Assembly: GCA_000421085.1 (NCBI GenBank)
Contig: ATWE01000017.1
Coordinates: 39,673 to 103,672 of the forward strand
Source: Ensifer sp. USDA 6670
GTDB taxonomy: Bacteria; Pseudomonadota; Alphaproteobacteria; Rhizobiales; Rhizobiaceae
Reading direction: 5' to 3'
Length of the DNA stretch: 64,000 bases
Under the pieces are notes generated by a model. The model searched no databases. It was not told the origin of the DNA and worked only from the letters and a program-made list of their open reading frames with translations. How positions within the stretch are numbered: position 1 is the stretch's first letter; each line of letters starts with the position of its first letter. Both the position numbers and the translations under genes were made by a program. This document shows positions 1 through 8,114 of this stretch, piece after piece.

Positions 1-1
1 T

Positions 2-310
2 GAGGACGAAGCTCGAAGCATCCTGGAGAAGTCGACGCTGGTGGCCCGCACCGAGCACACGGAAACGGATGTCAATCGCCTGCTTGCGGACATCAAGGAG
101 ACTAGAGAGCGTGGTTACGCCGCGATCGACCAGGAAGTCGAACTGGGCCTTGTTTCAGTTGCCGTTCCGCTGAAAGCCGCCGGTGGGCGGGTCGTGGCTG
201 CAGCCAACATCGGCATGGCGGCGAGCGGACGATCCTTGGAGGAGGTCATTGACCACTATTTACCCCCGCTAATGGACTTGCAGGCCGAGCTTCGTCAGAC
301 ACTAGTTTAG
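2..310 (+). CDS. IclR-family regulator, C-terminal part (5' end outside window)
   Basis: The frame is open from the window edge to a TAG at 308-310, so only about the last 102 residues are visible. The segment with GLVSVAVPLK and GRVVAAANIGMA, followed by SLEEVIDHYLPPL, is the end of the IclR effector-binding domain, closest in feel to PcaR/PobR-type regulators of aromatic catabolism. The DNA-binding N-terminus is not in the window. A GTG at 41 would give an 89-residue product, but this is internal to the domain and not a real start. Its position upstream of pca genes makes a role in protocatechuate or 4-hydroxybenzoate control plausible; the effector cannot be read from this fragment. Confidence 0.8.
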   Translation, partial: EDEARSILEKSTLVARTEHTETDVNRLLADIKETRERGYAAIDQEVELGLVSVAVPLKAAGGRVVAAANIGMAASGRSLEEVIDHYLPPLMDLQAELRQTLV

Positions 311-641
311 GCTATAGTTCCGCGTGACCCGAGAAGGAGGTGCTTTTGTGGGTGTCTCAGCCCCGCTGCGCCCGCCGAAATGCCACTAATGAGCCCTGCG
401 ATTGATGTTCGGCGTCACGCCGCTCCCCAGTGACCACCAGTTTCTCCGAGTAGTTCGACATCAGTTAGATCATTTTTCACTCGGATGCTCCAGCCCGGGC
501 ACAGTTAAGGCGAGTTGTTAGACACCAAATTGGGAACAGGAAAATCCATATGGATAAAAGTCCCTATTTTTTCCGATTGAATTGTCGGCATCTCACGGGC
601 GCCGTGGAGGGGGCTAAATCGGCACCCGCGCCACGGGCGTA
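311..641. other. Gene-poor degenerate stretch
   Basis: No convincing gene is seen. A strong ribosome-binding-site-like AGAAGGAGG at 332-340 is followed by a GTG at 348 that opens only 13 codons before a TAA at 387-389. This looks like the front of a gene that has been lost. Together with the fragments at 642-835 and 1070-1243 it suggests that the whole interval between the IclR gene and pcaD has been eroding. Confidence 0.35.
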
Positions 642-835
642 AAGCTCGCGCTCGAGAATAGCCCGGGTATCGAACTCGTCGGCGAGCAACCTTCCGACGA
701 GAATCCCGCCCGGTTGTCGAGAACCTTCCTGCGCACCCCGACGTCTCGGCCATCTCCTACAACGAGCACACGGCAACTGCGGTTCTGGACAGCTTTGAAG
801 CACGCGGCCTGACCGGCATGATTTTCACCGCGGGC
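642..835 (+). pseudogene. Fragment of a periplasmic sugar-binding protein (ABC importer)
   Basis: Two adjacent pieces in different frames read like one RbsB/ChvE-type solute-binding protein. The piece from 642 contains NSPGIELVGEQPSDENPA. The piece from about 716 contains AHPDVSAISYNEHTATAVL followed by DSFEARGLTG. In family members these stretches are contiguous (residues before and after the hinge), with a normal reading ALKENPGIELVGEQ... then HPDIDAIYAYND. At least one frameshift separates them, and neither start nor end of the gene is present. No matching permease or ATPase lies nearby. I regard it as a dead remnant. Confidence 0.6.
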
Positions 836-1069
836 AGATGCTGCCCGCGAGATGTCGAGCCGAACCAAGGAAGACCCAGCGCGCTGGGAACGGTTTTCAT
901 CAACGCCGCTCATGATCGGCTGCACGTCGTCACACACTACGTTGCCTTCGAAGGGTTAATCTACGACCCGCTCGAGAGAATGCGTCTTTCGATTTTTTTC
1001 CTGGACTCTCCGGAGGCCGCCGAAAGGCCACAAGAGCACAGTGATGGAAATCATCTGCGGGCCAGCGTC

Positions 1070-1243
1070 CGATGCTAGTGCGGATGCCGCGCGCTCCGGT
1101 CGAACAGTGAGACCGAGGATGTCTTCCAGCTCACGAATGGTTTTCGTCACCGCCAGCTGGCTGACATGTAGGATTTCCGCGGCGCAACCTCCACGAAGAT
1201 TTGCAGGTGACGGAACTGGATATGCTGGTCGGCCGCCGATCAT
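1070..1243 (-). pseudogene. pcaQ: Decayed LysR-type regulator, probably pcaQ
   Basis: Reading the minus strand from the ATG at 1243, three frames together give a LysR N-terminus: MIGGR, then HIQFRHLQIFVEVA in another frame, then AAEILHVSQLAVTKTIREL with EDILG, then SLFDRSAR before a stop. The lesions are a frameshift just after the start, loss of roughly eight codons between EVA and AAE (the first helix region), another frameshift after EDILG, and complete loss of the effector domain. Its position, divergent from pcaD across an 86-nt gap that holds a PcaQ-type box, points to pcaQ, the LysR activator of pcaDCHGB in rhizobia. A GbpR-like LysR gene is the alternative. It cannot make a working regulator. 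Confidence 0.7.
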
Positions 1244-1259
1244 ATAACCAGTAGATTAT
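1244..1259. promoter_or_regulatory. PcaQ-type LysR box in the pcaD promoter
   Basis: ATAACC-AGTA-GATTAT is an interrupted palindrome that matches 10 of 12 defined positions of the PcaQ consensus ATAACC-N4-GGTTAA reported for Sinorhizobium meliloti. It directly abuts the start codon of the decayed LysR gene and lies 70 nt before the pcaD start. Further AT-rich half-site-like sequence (TTAACC at 1264-1269) follows. The site is preserved although the adjacent regulator gene is not, so a PcaQ encoded elsewhere could still act here. Confidence 0.6.
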
Positions 1260-1329
1260 GCTTTTAACCAATAATGTCATTTTACTTAACCTGAACCCCT
1301 TGCAATATCGTCCCCAGGAGGAGCACATC

Positions 1330-2127
1330 ATGGATTTTCTGCGTTTCGGCGAGCACGTGATCCATTATCGCGCGCTTGGGTTGGGCAGCGGCAGGCCGGT
1401 CATCGCTTTCATCAATTCGCTCGGGACGGATTTCCGAATCTGGGATGCGGTAATCGAGGAGCTTGGCCACGAGTACGCTTTCATCCTGCACGACAAGCGC
1501 GGCCATGGGCTTTCCGATGTCGACCGCTCCCCCTATTCGATAGACGATCATGCCGGCGACCTGATCGCGCTTCTCGATCATCTCCGTGTGAAAAGCGCGA
1601 TCGTCTGGGGATTGTCAGTCGGCGGCCTGATCGCCCAAGGTCTATATGCGCGCCGGCCCGATCTTGCCCGCGCGCTGGTGCTCAGCAACACCGCCCACAG
1701 GATCGGCGTCGCCGAGATGTGGAATGCGCGCATCGACAAGATCACCGCCGATGGCCTTGCCTCGCTGATTGATCCAGTGATGGAGCGCTGGTTCACGCCG
1801 GCCTTCCGCCAGCCCGACAATGCCGCCTGTGCCGGCGCGCGCAACATGCTCGCGCAACAGCCGGAAGCCGGCTACGCCGGCACCTGCGCCGCCATTCGCG
1901 ATGCGGATTTCACCGAAGAGGCAGGCCGCATCACGGTGCCGGCGCTCTGCGTGGCGGGCGATCAAGATGGGTCGACGCCGCCCGCGCTGGTGCACTCGCT
2001 GGCCAACCTCATTCCCGCGAGCCGCTTCGTTATGATCCCGGATTGCGGCCATATTCCATGCCTTGAACAGCCGCGTGCCTATGCGCAGGCGGTCGGCGAT
2101 TTTCTCAAGACCTTGCCGGAGCACTGA
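1330..2127 (+). CDS. pcaD: 3-oxoadipate enol-lactonase PcaD
   Basis: A 265-residue alpha/beta hydrolase that hydrolyses 3-oxoadipate enol-lactone to 3-oxoadipate in the protocatechuate branch of the beta-ketoadipate pathway, in the cytoplasm. The nucleophile elbow GLSVGG carries Ser96; the acid is probably Asp213 in GDQDGSTPP and the base His241 in DCGHIPCLEQP. The start at 1330 is chosen because AGGAGG lies at 1317-1322; an in-frame extension back to 1258 runs through the promoter and lacks family similarity. It is the first gene of pcaD-C-H-G, with 3 nt to pcaC. Length is normal and the gene looks intact. Confidence 0.95.
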   Translation: MDFLRFGEHVIHYRALGLGSGRPVIAFINSLGTDFRIWDAVIEELGHEYAFILHDKRGHGLSDVDRSPYSIDDHAGDLIALLDHLRVKSAIVWGLSVGGLIAQGLYARRPDLARALVLSNTAHRIGVAEMWNARIDKITADGLASLIDPVMERWFTPAFRQPDNAACAGARNMLAQQPEAGYAGTCAAIRDADFTEEAGRITVPALCVAGDQDGSTPPALVHSLANLIPASRFVMIPDCGHIPCLEQPRAYAQAVGDFLKTLPEH

Positions 2128-2130
2128 CCG

Positions 2131-2550
2131 ATGGCGGACAATATCGAAAAGAACGAAAGATTCGAGCAGGGCATGAAAATCCGCCGCTCCGTGCTGGGTG
2201 ACGTCCATGTCGACCGGGCGCAGACGGTGACGACCGATTTCGACCAGCCTTTCCAGCAGCTCATCACCGAAGCCGCCTGGGGAACTGTCTGGTCCGGCAA
2301 TCACTGGACGAAGCGTGAGCGTTCGATGGTCACCATCGCTTTGCTCGCCGCGCTCGGGCAGGAAGAGGAGCTTGCTATGCATGTGCGCGCCACCGCCAAC
2401 ACCGGCGCCACCGAAGCGGATATCCGCGAAGCTCTGCTGCATGTGGCAATCTATGCCGGCGTGCCCGCCGCAAATCACGCTTTCAAGGTCGCCAAGCTTG
2501 CCCTGGCCAGCATGAAGGCCGATAGTTCCCGCGAGGAAGAGACGAAATGA
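2131..2550 (+). CDS. pcaC: 4-carboxymuconolactone decarboxylase PcaC
   Basis: A 139-residue AhpD/CMD-fold protein that decarboxylates 4-carboxymuconolactone to 3-oxoadipate enol-lactone, the substrate of PcaD. Family hallmarks are [34 protein letters not shown] and the C-terminal [18 protein letters not shown]. The length is that of free-standing PcaC rather than a PcaCD fusion. It starts 3 nt after pcaD and its stop overlaps the pcaH start (ATGA at 2547), indicating translational coupling. It works downstream of PcaB, whose gene in this cluster is broken, so it can only act here if carboxymuconolactone is supplied by another PcaB. Confidence 0.95.
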   Translation: MADNIEKNERFEQGMKIRRSVLGDVHVDRAQTVTTDFDQPFQQLITEAAWGTVWSGNHWTKRERSMVTIALLAALGQEEELAMHVRATANTGATEADIREALLHVAIYAGVPAANHAFKVAKLALASMKADSSREEETK

Positions 2551-3287
2551 GTAACCGACAACCCGAAACCGGGCCGTTCTTCGCACGCGACCGCGATATT
2601 CACCCCCTGGCCTATGCGCCCTGGTACAAGACCTCGATCCTGCGTTCGCCGCTCCGCGCGCTGGTATCGCTAGAAGGCACCAAAAGCGAAATCACCGGGC
2701 CGGTCTTTGGGCATGGCATGCTGAACGAGCTCGATAACGATCTCATCCTCAATTACGCCCGCCCCGGCGAAATGCCGATCGGCCCGCGCATTCTGGTTCA
2801 CGGCCGGGTGCTGGACGAACGCGGCCGCGGGGTGGACGGCGCGCTGGTGGAGTTCTGGCAGGCCAATGCCGGCGGGCGCTACCGCCACAAGAAGGAAAGC
2901 TACCTCGCCGCCATCGATCCGAATTTCGGCGGCGTTGGCCGCACGATAACGGATGAGAACGGCTATTACTGGTTCAAGACCATCCAGCCGGGCGCTTACC
3001 CCTGGCCGAATGGCGTCAATGACTGGCGGCCGGCCCATATCCATTTCTCGGTTTTCGGTAATGGCTTTGCCCAGCGGCTCATCACCCAGATGTATTTCGA
3101 GGGCGATCCGCTGATCTGGAAATGTCCGATCGTCAAAACCATTCCGGACGAGGATGCGATCAAGAGGCTGATCGCGCCGCTGGACATGCATGCGACACTG
3201 CCGATGGATATGCTGGCCTACAGGTTCGACATCGTTCTGCGAGGCCGCCGCTCGACCTTTTTCGAGAATCGTATGGAGGGCAACTGA
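2547..3287 (+). CDS. pcaH: Protocatechuate 3,4-dioxygenase beta subunit PcaH
   Basis: A 246-residue intradiol dioxygenase subunit that carries the catalytic non-haem Fe(III). The four ligands expected from the Pseudomonas enzyme are all present with exact spacing: Tyr112 (GRYRHK), Tyr151 (GAYPW), His164 and His166 (RPAHIHFS). It opens the ring of protocatechuate between the hydroxyls to give 3-carboxy-cis,cis-muconate, as a heteromer with PcaG. The start ATG overlaps the pcaC stop. Only 2 nt separate it from pcaG. It appears fully functional. Confidence 0.96.
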   Translation: MSNRQPETGPFFARDRDIHPLAYAPWYKTSILRSPLRALVSLEGTKSEITGPVFGHGMLNELDNDLILNYARPGEMPIGPRILVHGRVLDERGRGVDGALVEFWQANAGGRYRHKKESYLAAIDPNFGGVGRTITDENGYYWFKTIQPGAYPWPNGVNDWRPAHIHFSVFGNGFAQRLITQMYFEGDPLIWKCPIVKTIPDEDAIKRLIAPLDMHATLPMDMLAYRFDIVLRGRRSTFFENRMEGN

Positions 3288-3289
3288 TC

Positions 3290-3910
3290 ATGGTCCAGCC
3301 ACTCAACTATCTCAAAGAAACCGCCTCGCAGACGGCGGGTCCCTATGTGCATATCGGCTGCACACCCAATTTCGTCGGCATCGAAGGCGTATTCGAGAAG
3401 GACCTGGGATCCGGCCCGCTTTATAACCAAAAGACCCGAGGCGAACGCATCAGCGTGCGCGGCACCGTATTTGACGGCGCGGGAATGCCGCTGAAGGACG
3501 CGCTGATCGAGATCTGGCAGGCCGATACGGACGGCTATTACAACAGCCCCAGCGAAACGCGCGGCAAGGCCGACCCCAATTTCACCGGCTGGGGCCGCTC
3601 GCCGGGCGATATGGATACCGGCGAATTCGTGTTCGAAACGATCAAGCCGGGCAAGGTGCCGTTCCGCGATGGCCGGCCGATGGCGCCGCACATCACATTT
3701 TGGATTGTGGCGCGCGGCATCAATATTGGCTTGCAGACTCGCATGTATTTCCCCGACGAAGAGAAGGCCAATGCCGCCGATCCGGTTCTCGCCCGCATCG
3801 AGCAGAAAAGCCGCGTCGCCACGCTCGTCGCCCAAAAGGAGGAAGGCAACGTCTATCGTTTCGATATCCGCCTTCAGGGCGAGGGCGAAACCGTGTTCTT
3901 CGATATCTGA
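3290..3910 (+). CDS. pcaG: Protocatechuate 3,4-dioxygenase alpha subunit PcaG
   Basis: A 206-residue partner of PcaH with the same fold but no complete iron site: the region equivalent to the His ligands reads APHITFWIVARG. Other family features are TASQTAGPYVHIGC near the N-terminus, ADPNFTGWGR and the terminal YRFDIRLQGEGETVFFDI. The start is at 3290, directly after the pcaH stop (TGATC-ATG); an upstream in-frame extension would lie inside pcaH. Normal length. Followed 18 nt later by the remains of pcaB, the expected next gene of a rhizobial pca operon. Confidence 0.95.
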   Translation: MVQPLNYLKETASQTAGPYVHIGCTPNFVGIEGVFEKDLGSGPLYNQKTRGERISVRGTVFDGAGMPLKDALIEIWQADTDGYYNSPSETRGKADPNFTGWGRSPGDMDTGEFVFETIKPGKVPFRDGRPMAPHITFWIVARGINIGLQTRMYFPDEEKANAADPVLARIEQKSRVATLVAQKEEGNVYRFDIRLQGEGETVFFDI

Positions 3911-3928
3911 GCGAAACGGAAGCCCGAG

Positions 3929-4410
3929 GTGAGCGTTTCCCCGTTCGGACATCCGCTTCTCTCCGGCCTTTTCGGCGACAGCAGATCGTTGAGCTGTTTT
4001 CGGCGAAAGCGGATGTCGATGCCATAGTCCGTTTTGAGCGGGCTGGCCGAGGCGGAAGCGCAAGCTCGCATCATCGCGGCAGAGGCAGCGGAAGCGATCA
4101 TCTCTGGGTTTGCCGACTTGGCCGTGGATATCACCGGCCTTCGCCATGGCGTTTCGAAGAGCGGCGTGGTGGCGTCAGGACTGGTGCGGCAGATGCGATG
4201 CCATTACCCCCTGACGGGTTACCCGCATGCAGGCCGCCATCGGCATTACCTTCGCCGACCAGGTGGCAAGCTGGAACGACCCGCTCACGCGCCACCTGCT
4301 GCGGCTCGAACCATTCGCGCAGAACGGCGTCGCCATGCAATTCCGCGGGCGGCGGGTACGCTCGAAAAGCTCGGCGACAATGCATGTGCGGTGCACACCT
4401 GGGGAAATGT
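3929..4410 (+). pseudogene. pcaB: Decayed 3-carboxy-cis,cis-muconate cycloisomerase (pcaB)
   Basis: From a GTG at 3929 the frame reads VSVSPFGHPLLSGLFGDS, shifts to IVELFSAKADVDAIVRFER, and shifts again to LAEAEAQARIIAAEAAEAI with GVVASGLVRQMR. These are the successive N-terminal blocks of PcaB (fumarase/aspartase superfamily). After about 4200 the middle of the protein is missing; the sequence resumes with QAAIGITFADQVASWNDPL and, in another frame, AGTLEKLGDNACAV, which are the C-terminal region blocks. At least three frameshifts and one large deletion leave no usable enzyme (under 500 nt against about 1,050 expected). PcaHG product would accumulate unless pcaB exists elsewhere. Confidence 0.85.
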
Positions 4411-4425
4411 AAGAGGTACGCGGCG

Positions 4426-5217
4426 TTACAGGCTGTCCACAATGCCCCCTTCAACGCGCAGCGCGGCACCCGTGGTCGCCGAAGCCTGGCGAGAGCAGAC
4501 ATAAACCACCATGTTGGCTACTTCGTCCACGGTCGCCGCTCGCCTGATAATGGATGACGGCCTAGTCGACAGCACGAAATCGGCGGCCGCGGCCTTCAAT
4601 TTTTCCCCTGACTCGTCGCCTTCGACGTGCAGCATCCTCGCGACGCCCTCGGACAGCGTTGGCCCTGGCAAGACCGAGTTTACAGTGACGCCCGTTCCGG
4701 CCATGCGCTTGGCCAGACCTCGACCGATTGCCAACTGCGCCGTCTTAGTGAAGGCATAGTGAATGGAGTCGGCCGGAATATTGAGCCCCGCCTCGGAGGA
4801 AATGAACACAACCCTGCCCCAGCCCCTATCCTCCATTACCGGCAGATAGGCCCGACATAGTCTAACGCCGGAGAGGATGTTGACTTTAAATAGCTCTTCC
4901 CAGCGCGCATCGTCGGTTTCGAAGAAATCCCGGGGTCCATAGATGCCGAGATTGTTGACGAGGATATCACAGTCCGGGTAGGCCGCGACGAGCTCGGTAC
5001 AACCTTCGACGGTGCCGAGATCCCCTGCGAATCCCTGAACCAATGGTCCGGGCGCCGCCGCCTGGACGGCGGCTCTAGCCCGATTGACGGCGGATTGCGT
5101 TCGCCCATTGATCACGACATTCGCCCCGGCGCCGGCCAACCCTCGCGCGATCGCCAGCCCGATGCCTGACGTGGAACCGGTCACGATGGCTTTCTTGCCG
5201 GATAGATCGATCTTCAT
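4426..5217 (-). CDS. Short-chain dehydrogenase/reductase (SDR)
   Basis: 263 residues, classical SDR. The cofactor motif TGSTSGIG sits at 13-20, the NNLG motif near 88-91, and the catalytic set Ser140/141, Tyr154 and Lys158 (YAFTK) is complete. AAGGAG sits just before the chosen ATG at 5217; an in-frame extension to 5355 is not supported. It is the last gene of the minus-strand livKGHMF-SDR unit, 141 nt after livF, so its substrate may be the compound imported by that transporter. A clear paralogue (similar NNLGIY, GVTVNSVLP and C-terminal GAALR.(D/E)GG blocks) is at 31263-32042. The exact reaction is unknown. Confidence 0.85.
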   Translation of the reverse strand: MKIDLSGKKAIVTGSTSGIGLAIARGLAGAGANVVINGRTQSAVNRARAAVQAAAPGPLVQGFAGDLGTVEGCTELVAAYPDCDILVNNLGIYGPRDFFETDDARWEELFKVNILSGVRLCRAYLPVMEDRGWGRVVFISSEAGLNIPADSIHYAFTKTAQLAIGRGLAKRMAGTGVTVNSVLPGPTLSEGVARMLHVEGDESGEKLKAAAADFVLSTRPSSIIRRAATVDEVANMVVYVCSRQASATTGAALRVEGGIVDSL

Positions 5218-5358
5218 GCCAACACGCTCCTTGGCGGAATCCGCGCAACTATTCTGATGGTTGTTCTGCCTTGGCCAAATGCCGCACGGCGAAGTCACCC
5301 GGGCCGCATTCCAAAACGCGAATCTATTGGCTTCAGGTTGCGGTTCAATCGTCAATGC

Positions 5359-6078
5359 TCAGGCCGCATCCGACGAGAAGCCGAAATAGGCGGCATCCAG
5401 CGCCGACGTGTCTGTCAGCTCCTCGCGATCACCTTCGAGCACAACCTTGCCGTTGCGCAAAACATAGATCCGCGAGGCGAGTTCCATAATTCGCCCCGTC
5501 GACTGCTCCACGATCAGCAGTGTCAGGCCTGTCTCGTTCAGCTTTCTCAAGCTGTCATACACCTGATCGATCACCAGCGGTGCCAGGCCGAGCGACGGTT
5601 CGTCAATCATGAGGAGCGCCGGCCGCTGCAGAATCGAACGCGCGATCGCTAACTGCTGTTGCTCTCCTCCAGATAAGTTCCCCGCAACTCCCTTGAATCT
5701 CTCCCGCAGGATGGGGAACGTATCGAGCACCATCTCCATATCGGAGCGCACTTCTGCAGAATCCTTCCGGATCATCGCGCCGACTTGGAGGTTCTCCTGT
5801 ACGGTCAGCGTCTTGAAGATATGCCGGCCTTCAGGGATTAGCGCTAGGCCGCGGCGACACAACGTCTCCGGGCCCCGCCCGTCGATGCGTTCGCCTTGAA
5901 AGCGGATTTCCCCCCCCGTAGGTGTCATCAGACCCGAAATCGTCTTCAGCAACGTCGATTTGCCGGCGCCATTCGGGCCTACAACGAACACCACTTCGCC
6001 CTTTTTCACTGTGATGTCGACGCCCTTGAGGGCGGTCAGTCGGCCATACCCGGCGACCATTTGCTTCACTTCGAGCAT
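5359..6078 (-). CDS. livF: ABC transporter ATPase, LivF type
   Basis: 239 residues, one of two cytoplasmic ATPases of a branched-chain-amino-acid-type (HAAT) importer. Walker A GPNGAGKST is at 34-42, signature LSGGEQQQLAIARSI at 135-149, Walker B LLMIDEPSLGLAPLV follows. IPEGRHIF is characteristic of LivF. GGAGAG precedes the ATG at 6078; a second ATG at 6090 is less well placed. Last transporter gene of the livK-G-H-M-F order. Members of this family next to aromatic-degradation genes often import aromatic acids rather than amino acids, and that is the likelier job here, though it is inference from context. Confidence 0.9.
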   Translation of the reverse strand: MLEVKQMVAGYGRLTALKGVDITVKKGEVVFVVGPNGAGKSTLLKTISGLMTPTGGEIRFQGERIDGRGPETLCRRGLALIPEGRHIFKTLTVQENLQVGAMIRKDSAEVRSDMEMVLDTFPILRERFKGVAGNLSGGEQQQLAIARSILQRPALLMIDEPSLGLAPLVIDQVYDSLRKLNETGLTLLIVEQSTGRIMELASRIYVLRNGKVVLEGDREELTDTSALDAAYFGFSSDAA

Positions 6079-6119
6079 AACTCTCTCCACCTACCGAAAC
6101 TTGCGTCAAACTCGTTTCG

Positions 6120-7193
6120 TCACCGATGACTGTCTGCGGAGTGCGCCAATCGAACTTGGCCGACGCCGACGACGGTTCCGTCGTCGCGAACAGACCACGG
6201 CCACCGGAGCTCTTTTCCGCCCATTATACCAGCCTTTCGGAATATCAGGATCAGCAGCATGATGCCGGCTAGGATCAACTCCTGAGAACCGGCCGGGATC
6301 GATATCTGCGTCGACCCCACCGAGAAGCCGACCTCCGCACGCCGAAATAGCTCAATGACGACGCTGATGAACGTGACGCCAACCACCGCGCCTGCGAGGC
6401 TTTGCATGCCGCCGATCACCAGCATAGCCACGATCAGGAATGTATGGTTCAAGAAGAAGTTCGCGATTGATACCGTCCCCATGAAGTGGGCGAACAGCAC
6501 ACCTGCCAACCCGGCGACAAAACCGGACAGCGTAAAGGCTATTAGGCGCGACCAATAGAGCGAAGTGCCGGAAGCCTGGGCCGCGACCTCATCTTCCCGC
6601 GCGGCGCGAAGCATCAAACCCCAACGCGACACTTGATATAGATATGCGATGACAATCACCAGAACGGCGCATCCAAGCGCTATCCAGATCGTGACATAGA
6701 CAGGCAGTCCGACGATCGTGGAGCTTCCCATCGTCACCGTCGTCCAGTTCGAGTAGATAACGTTCAGGATGAACATCAGAGCCAAAGTTGAGATCGAGGC
6801 GCTAAGGCTCGAGAGGCGCATCAGAATCAGACCGGAGGTGAAGGCGACAACGCCTGCCAATGCGATTGAGGTGAGCGCCGCCGGCAATAGAGGAAACGTG
6901 TTATCCCGAATGAAGGCCGGCAGTCCGGACATGGTTATGGGCTTGAGCATTGCGCAGCACGTTTGCCAAGCCGTCGCATAGGCGGCGATCGCGCAGAACG
7001 TCATGTGCCCGAAGGAGACTATCCCGGAGTTTCCGGCGAAGATGTAGAGGCCGATGGCGAATACAAGACGTATCAGCGCTTCGGTGGCGACGCGTTCCAC
7101 GCTGGCCGATCCGAACTGATCGATCGTCCAAACCACTCCGGCAAGCGGGATGACCAGCGCGAGGACTGGGAACAGGCGTTCAAAAATCCGCAT
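6120..7193 (-). CDS. livM: ABC transporter permease, LivM type
   Basis: 357 residues with about nine hydrophobic segments. The LivM block (FAGNSGIVSFGHMTFCAIAA) is at about 53-72, and the C-terminal GGMQSLAGAVVG loop that contacts the ATPases is present. Its ATG overlaps the livH stop by one base (TAATG at 7193), so the two permeases are probably made in equal amounts. Length fits a typical LivM (about 320-360) with a short hydrophilic tail ending in a cluster of basic residues. Inner-membrane partner of LivH. Confidence 0.9.
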   Translation of the reverse strand: MRIFERLFPVLALVIPLAGVVWTIDQFGSASVERVATEALIRLVFAIGLYIFAGNSGIVSFGHMTFCAIAAYATAWQTCCAMLKPITMSGLPAFIRDNTFPLLPAALTSIALAGVVAFTSGLILMRLSSLSASISTLALMFILNVIYSNWTTVTMGSSTIVGLPVYVTIWIALGCAVLVIVIAYLYQVSRWGLMLRAAREDEVAAQASGTSLYWSRLIAFTLSGFVAGLAGVLFAHFMGTVSIANFFLNHTFLIVAMLVIGGMQSLAGAVVGVTFISVVIELFRRAEVGFSVGSTQISIPAGSQELILAGIMLLILIFRKAGIMGGKELRWPWSVRDDGTVVGVGQVRLAHSADSHR

Positions 7194-8107
7194 TAGACTC
7201 TCTCCTTCGCAGCGCTGGTCACGATCAGCCCCTGCGGACGCACAAGCAGAATGAGAATGACAATGGTGAATACGCCGGCATCGCGGAACGGCCGCATCTC
7301 TTCAGGCAGATAGGCCTGCAGGAAAACGCTAAGGATCCCGACAATGTAACCGCCCAACACGGCTCCGGGCAGAGATCCGATGCCGCCGATGACGGTAGCA
7401 AAAAACGCATAGACCGTGGGCATAATACCCATCCGGATATCAAGCGTTCCAGTCTGAATTACGAACAGCAGGGAGATCACGCCACCGAGAATACCGCTGA
7501 TCGCGAATGCGATAGCGATGACCCTGTTGGCTGCAACCCCGAGGAGACGCGCCATCGAAAAGTCTTCAGCGGCGGCGCGCAATTGAATCCCGATAGAGGT
7601 CCGCTTCAAAAACAACACCAGCGCGATCAGCAGCAGCAAGGCGACCGTCATGGTGAGGAATTGCACACCGCCCACCCGAAGTCCGAGAATATCAATGGGC
7701 CGAGTCAGGGCGGCGCCGATGCTGACCGACTTCGGACGGCCGCCGTGGAACATGATGATGAGGCTCTGCAGAAAGTAGCTAACCGCGAAGGATGAAATGA
7801 GAAGAGTGGTTGGATCGGTATTGCGCAGCGGCCGGAAAGCAACCCGTTCGGTGATAAGCGCGAGCACAGTAATGCTTAAGACGACGCAGAAAATCATCAG
7901 CGCCCAAGGCAAGCCGCCGAACATCATACTTGGGGTCGCGGCGGCGGTTGGGATCACCAGCGAGTAGGCTCCTACCGTAAGATAGTCCGCCTGCGCAAAA
8001 TTGATCAGCTTCATCACACCGAACACTAGGCCGATGGCGAGGGCCACGAGCGCATAGAGGCTACCAAGCGCGACTGCGTCGATAAGAACCTGGATAAAGT
8101 AAGCCAT
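7193..8107 (-). CDS. livH: ABC transporter permease, LivH type
   Basis: 304 residues, multi-spanning inner-membrane protein. The N-terminal block GSLYALVALAIGLVFGVMKL followed by INFAQADYLTVGAY is the LivH signature, and GGIGSLPGAVLGGYIVG is the ATPase-contact loop. It starts 7 nt after livG and overlaps livM by one base, so G, H and M form a tight operon. Gene looks intact; substrate not deducible from the permease alone. Confidence 0.9.
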   Translation of the reverse strand: MAYFIQVLIDAVALGSLYALVALAIGLVFGVMKLINFAQADYLTVGAYSLVIPTAAATPSMMFGGLPWALMIFCVVLSITVLALITERVAFRPLRNTDPTTLLISSFAVSYFLQSLIIMFHGGRPKSVSIGAALTRPIDILGLRVGGVQFLTMTVALLLLIALVLFLKRTSIGIQLRAAAEDFSMARLLGVAANRVIAIAFAISGILGGVISLLFVIQTGTLDIRMGIMPTVYAFFATVIGGIGSLPGAVLGGYIVGILSVFLQAYLPEEMRPFRDAGVFTIVILILLVRPQGLIVTSAAKERV

Positions 8108-8114
8108 GATGAAC

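Noticed and set aside
1642..2586. 314-codon open frame on the minus strand
   Set aside because: It lies opposite pcaD, pcaC and the start of pcaH, which are unmistakable; it has no family features and is a by-product of high-GC codon usage.
3218..4147. 309-codon open frame on the minus strand opposite pcaG
   Set aside because: Antisense to an intact catalytic subunit gene; no motif and no ribosome site.
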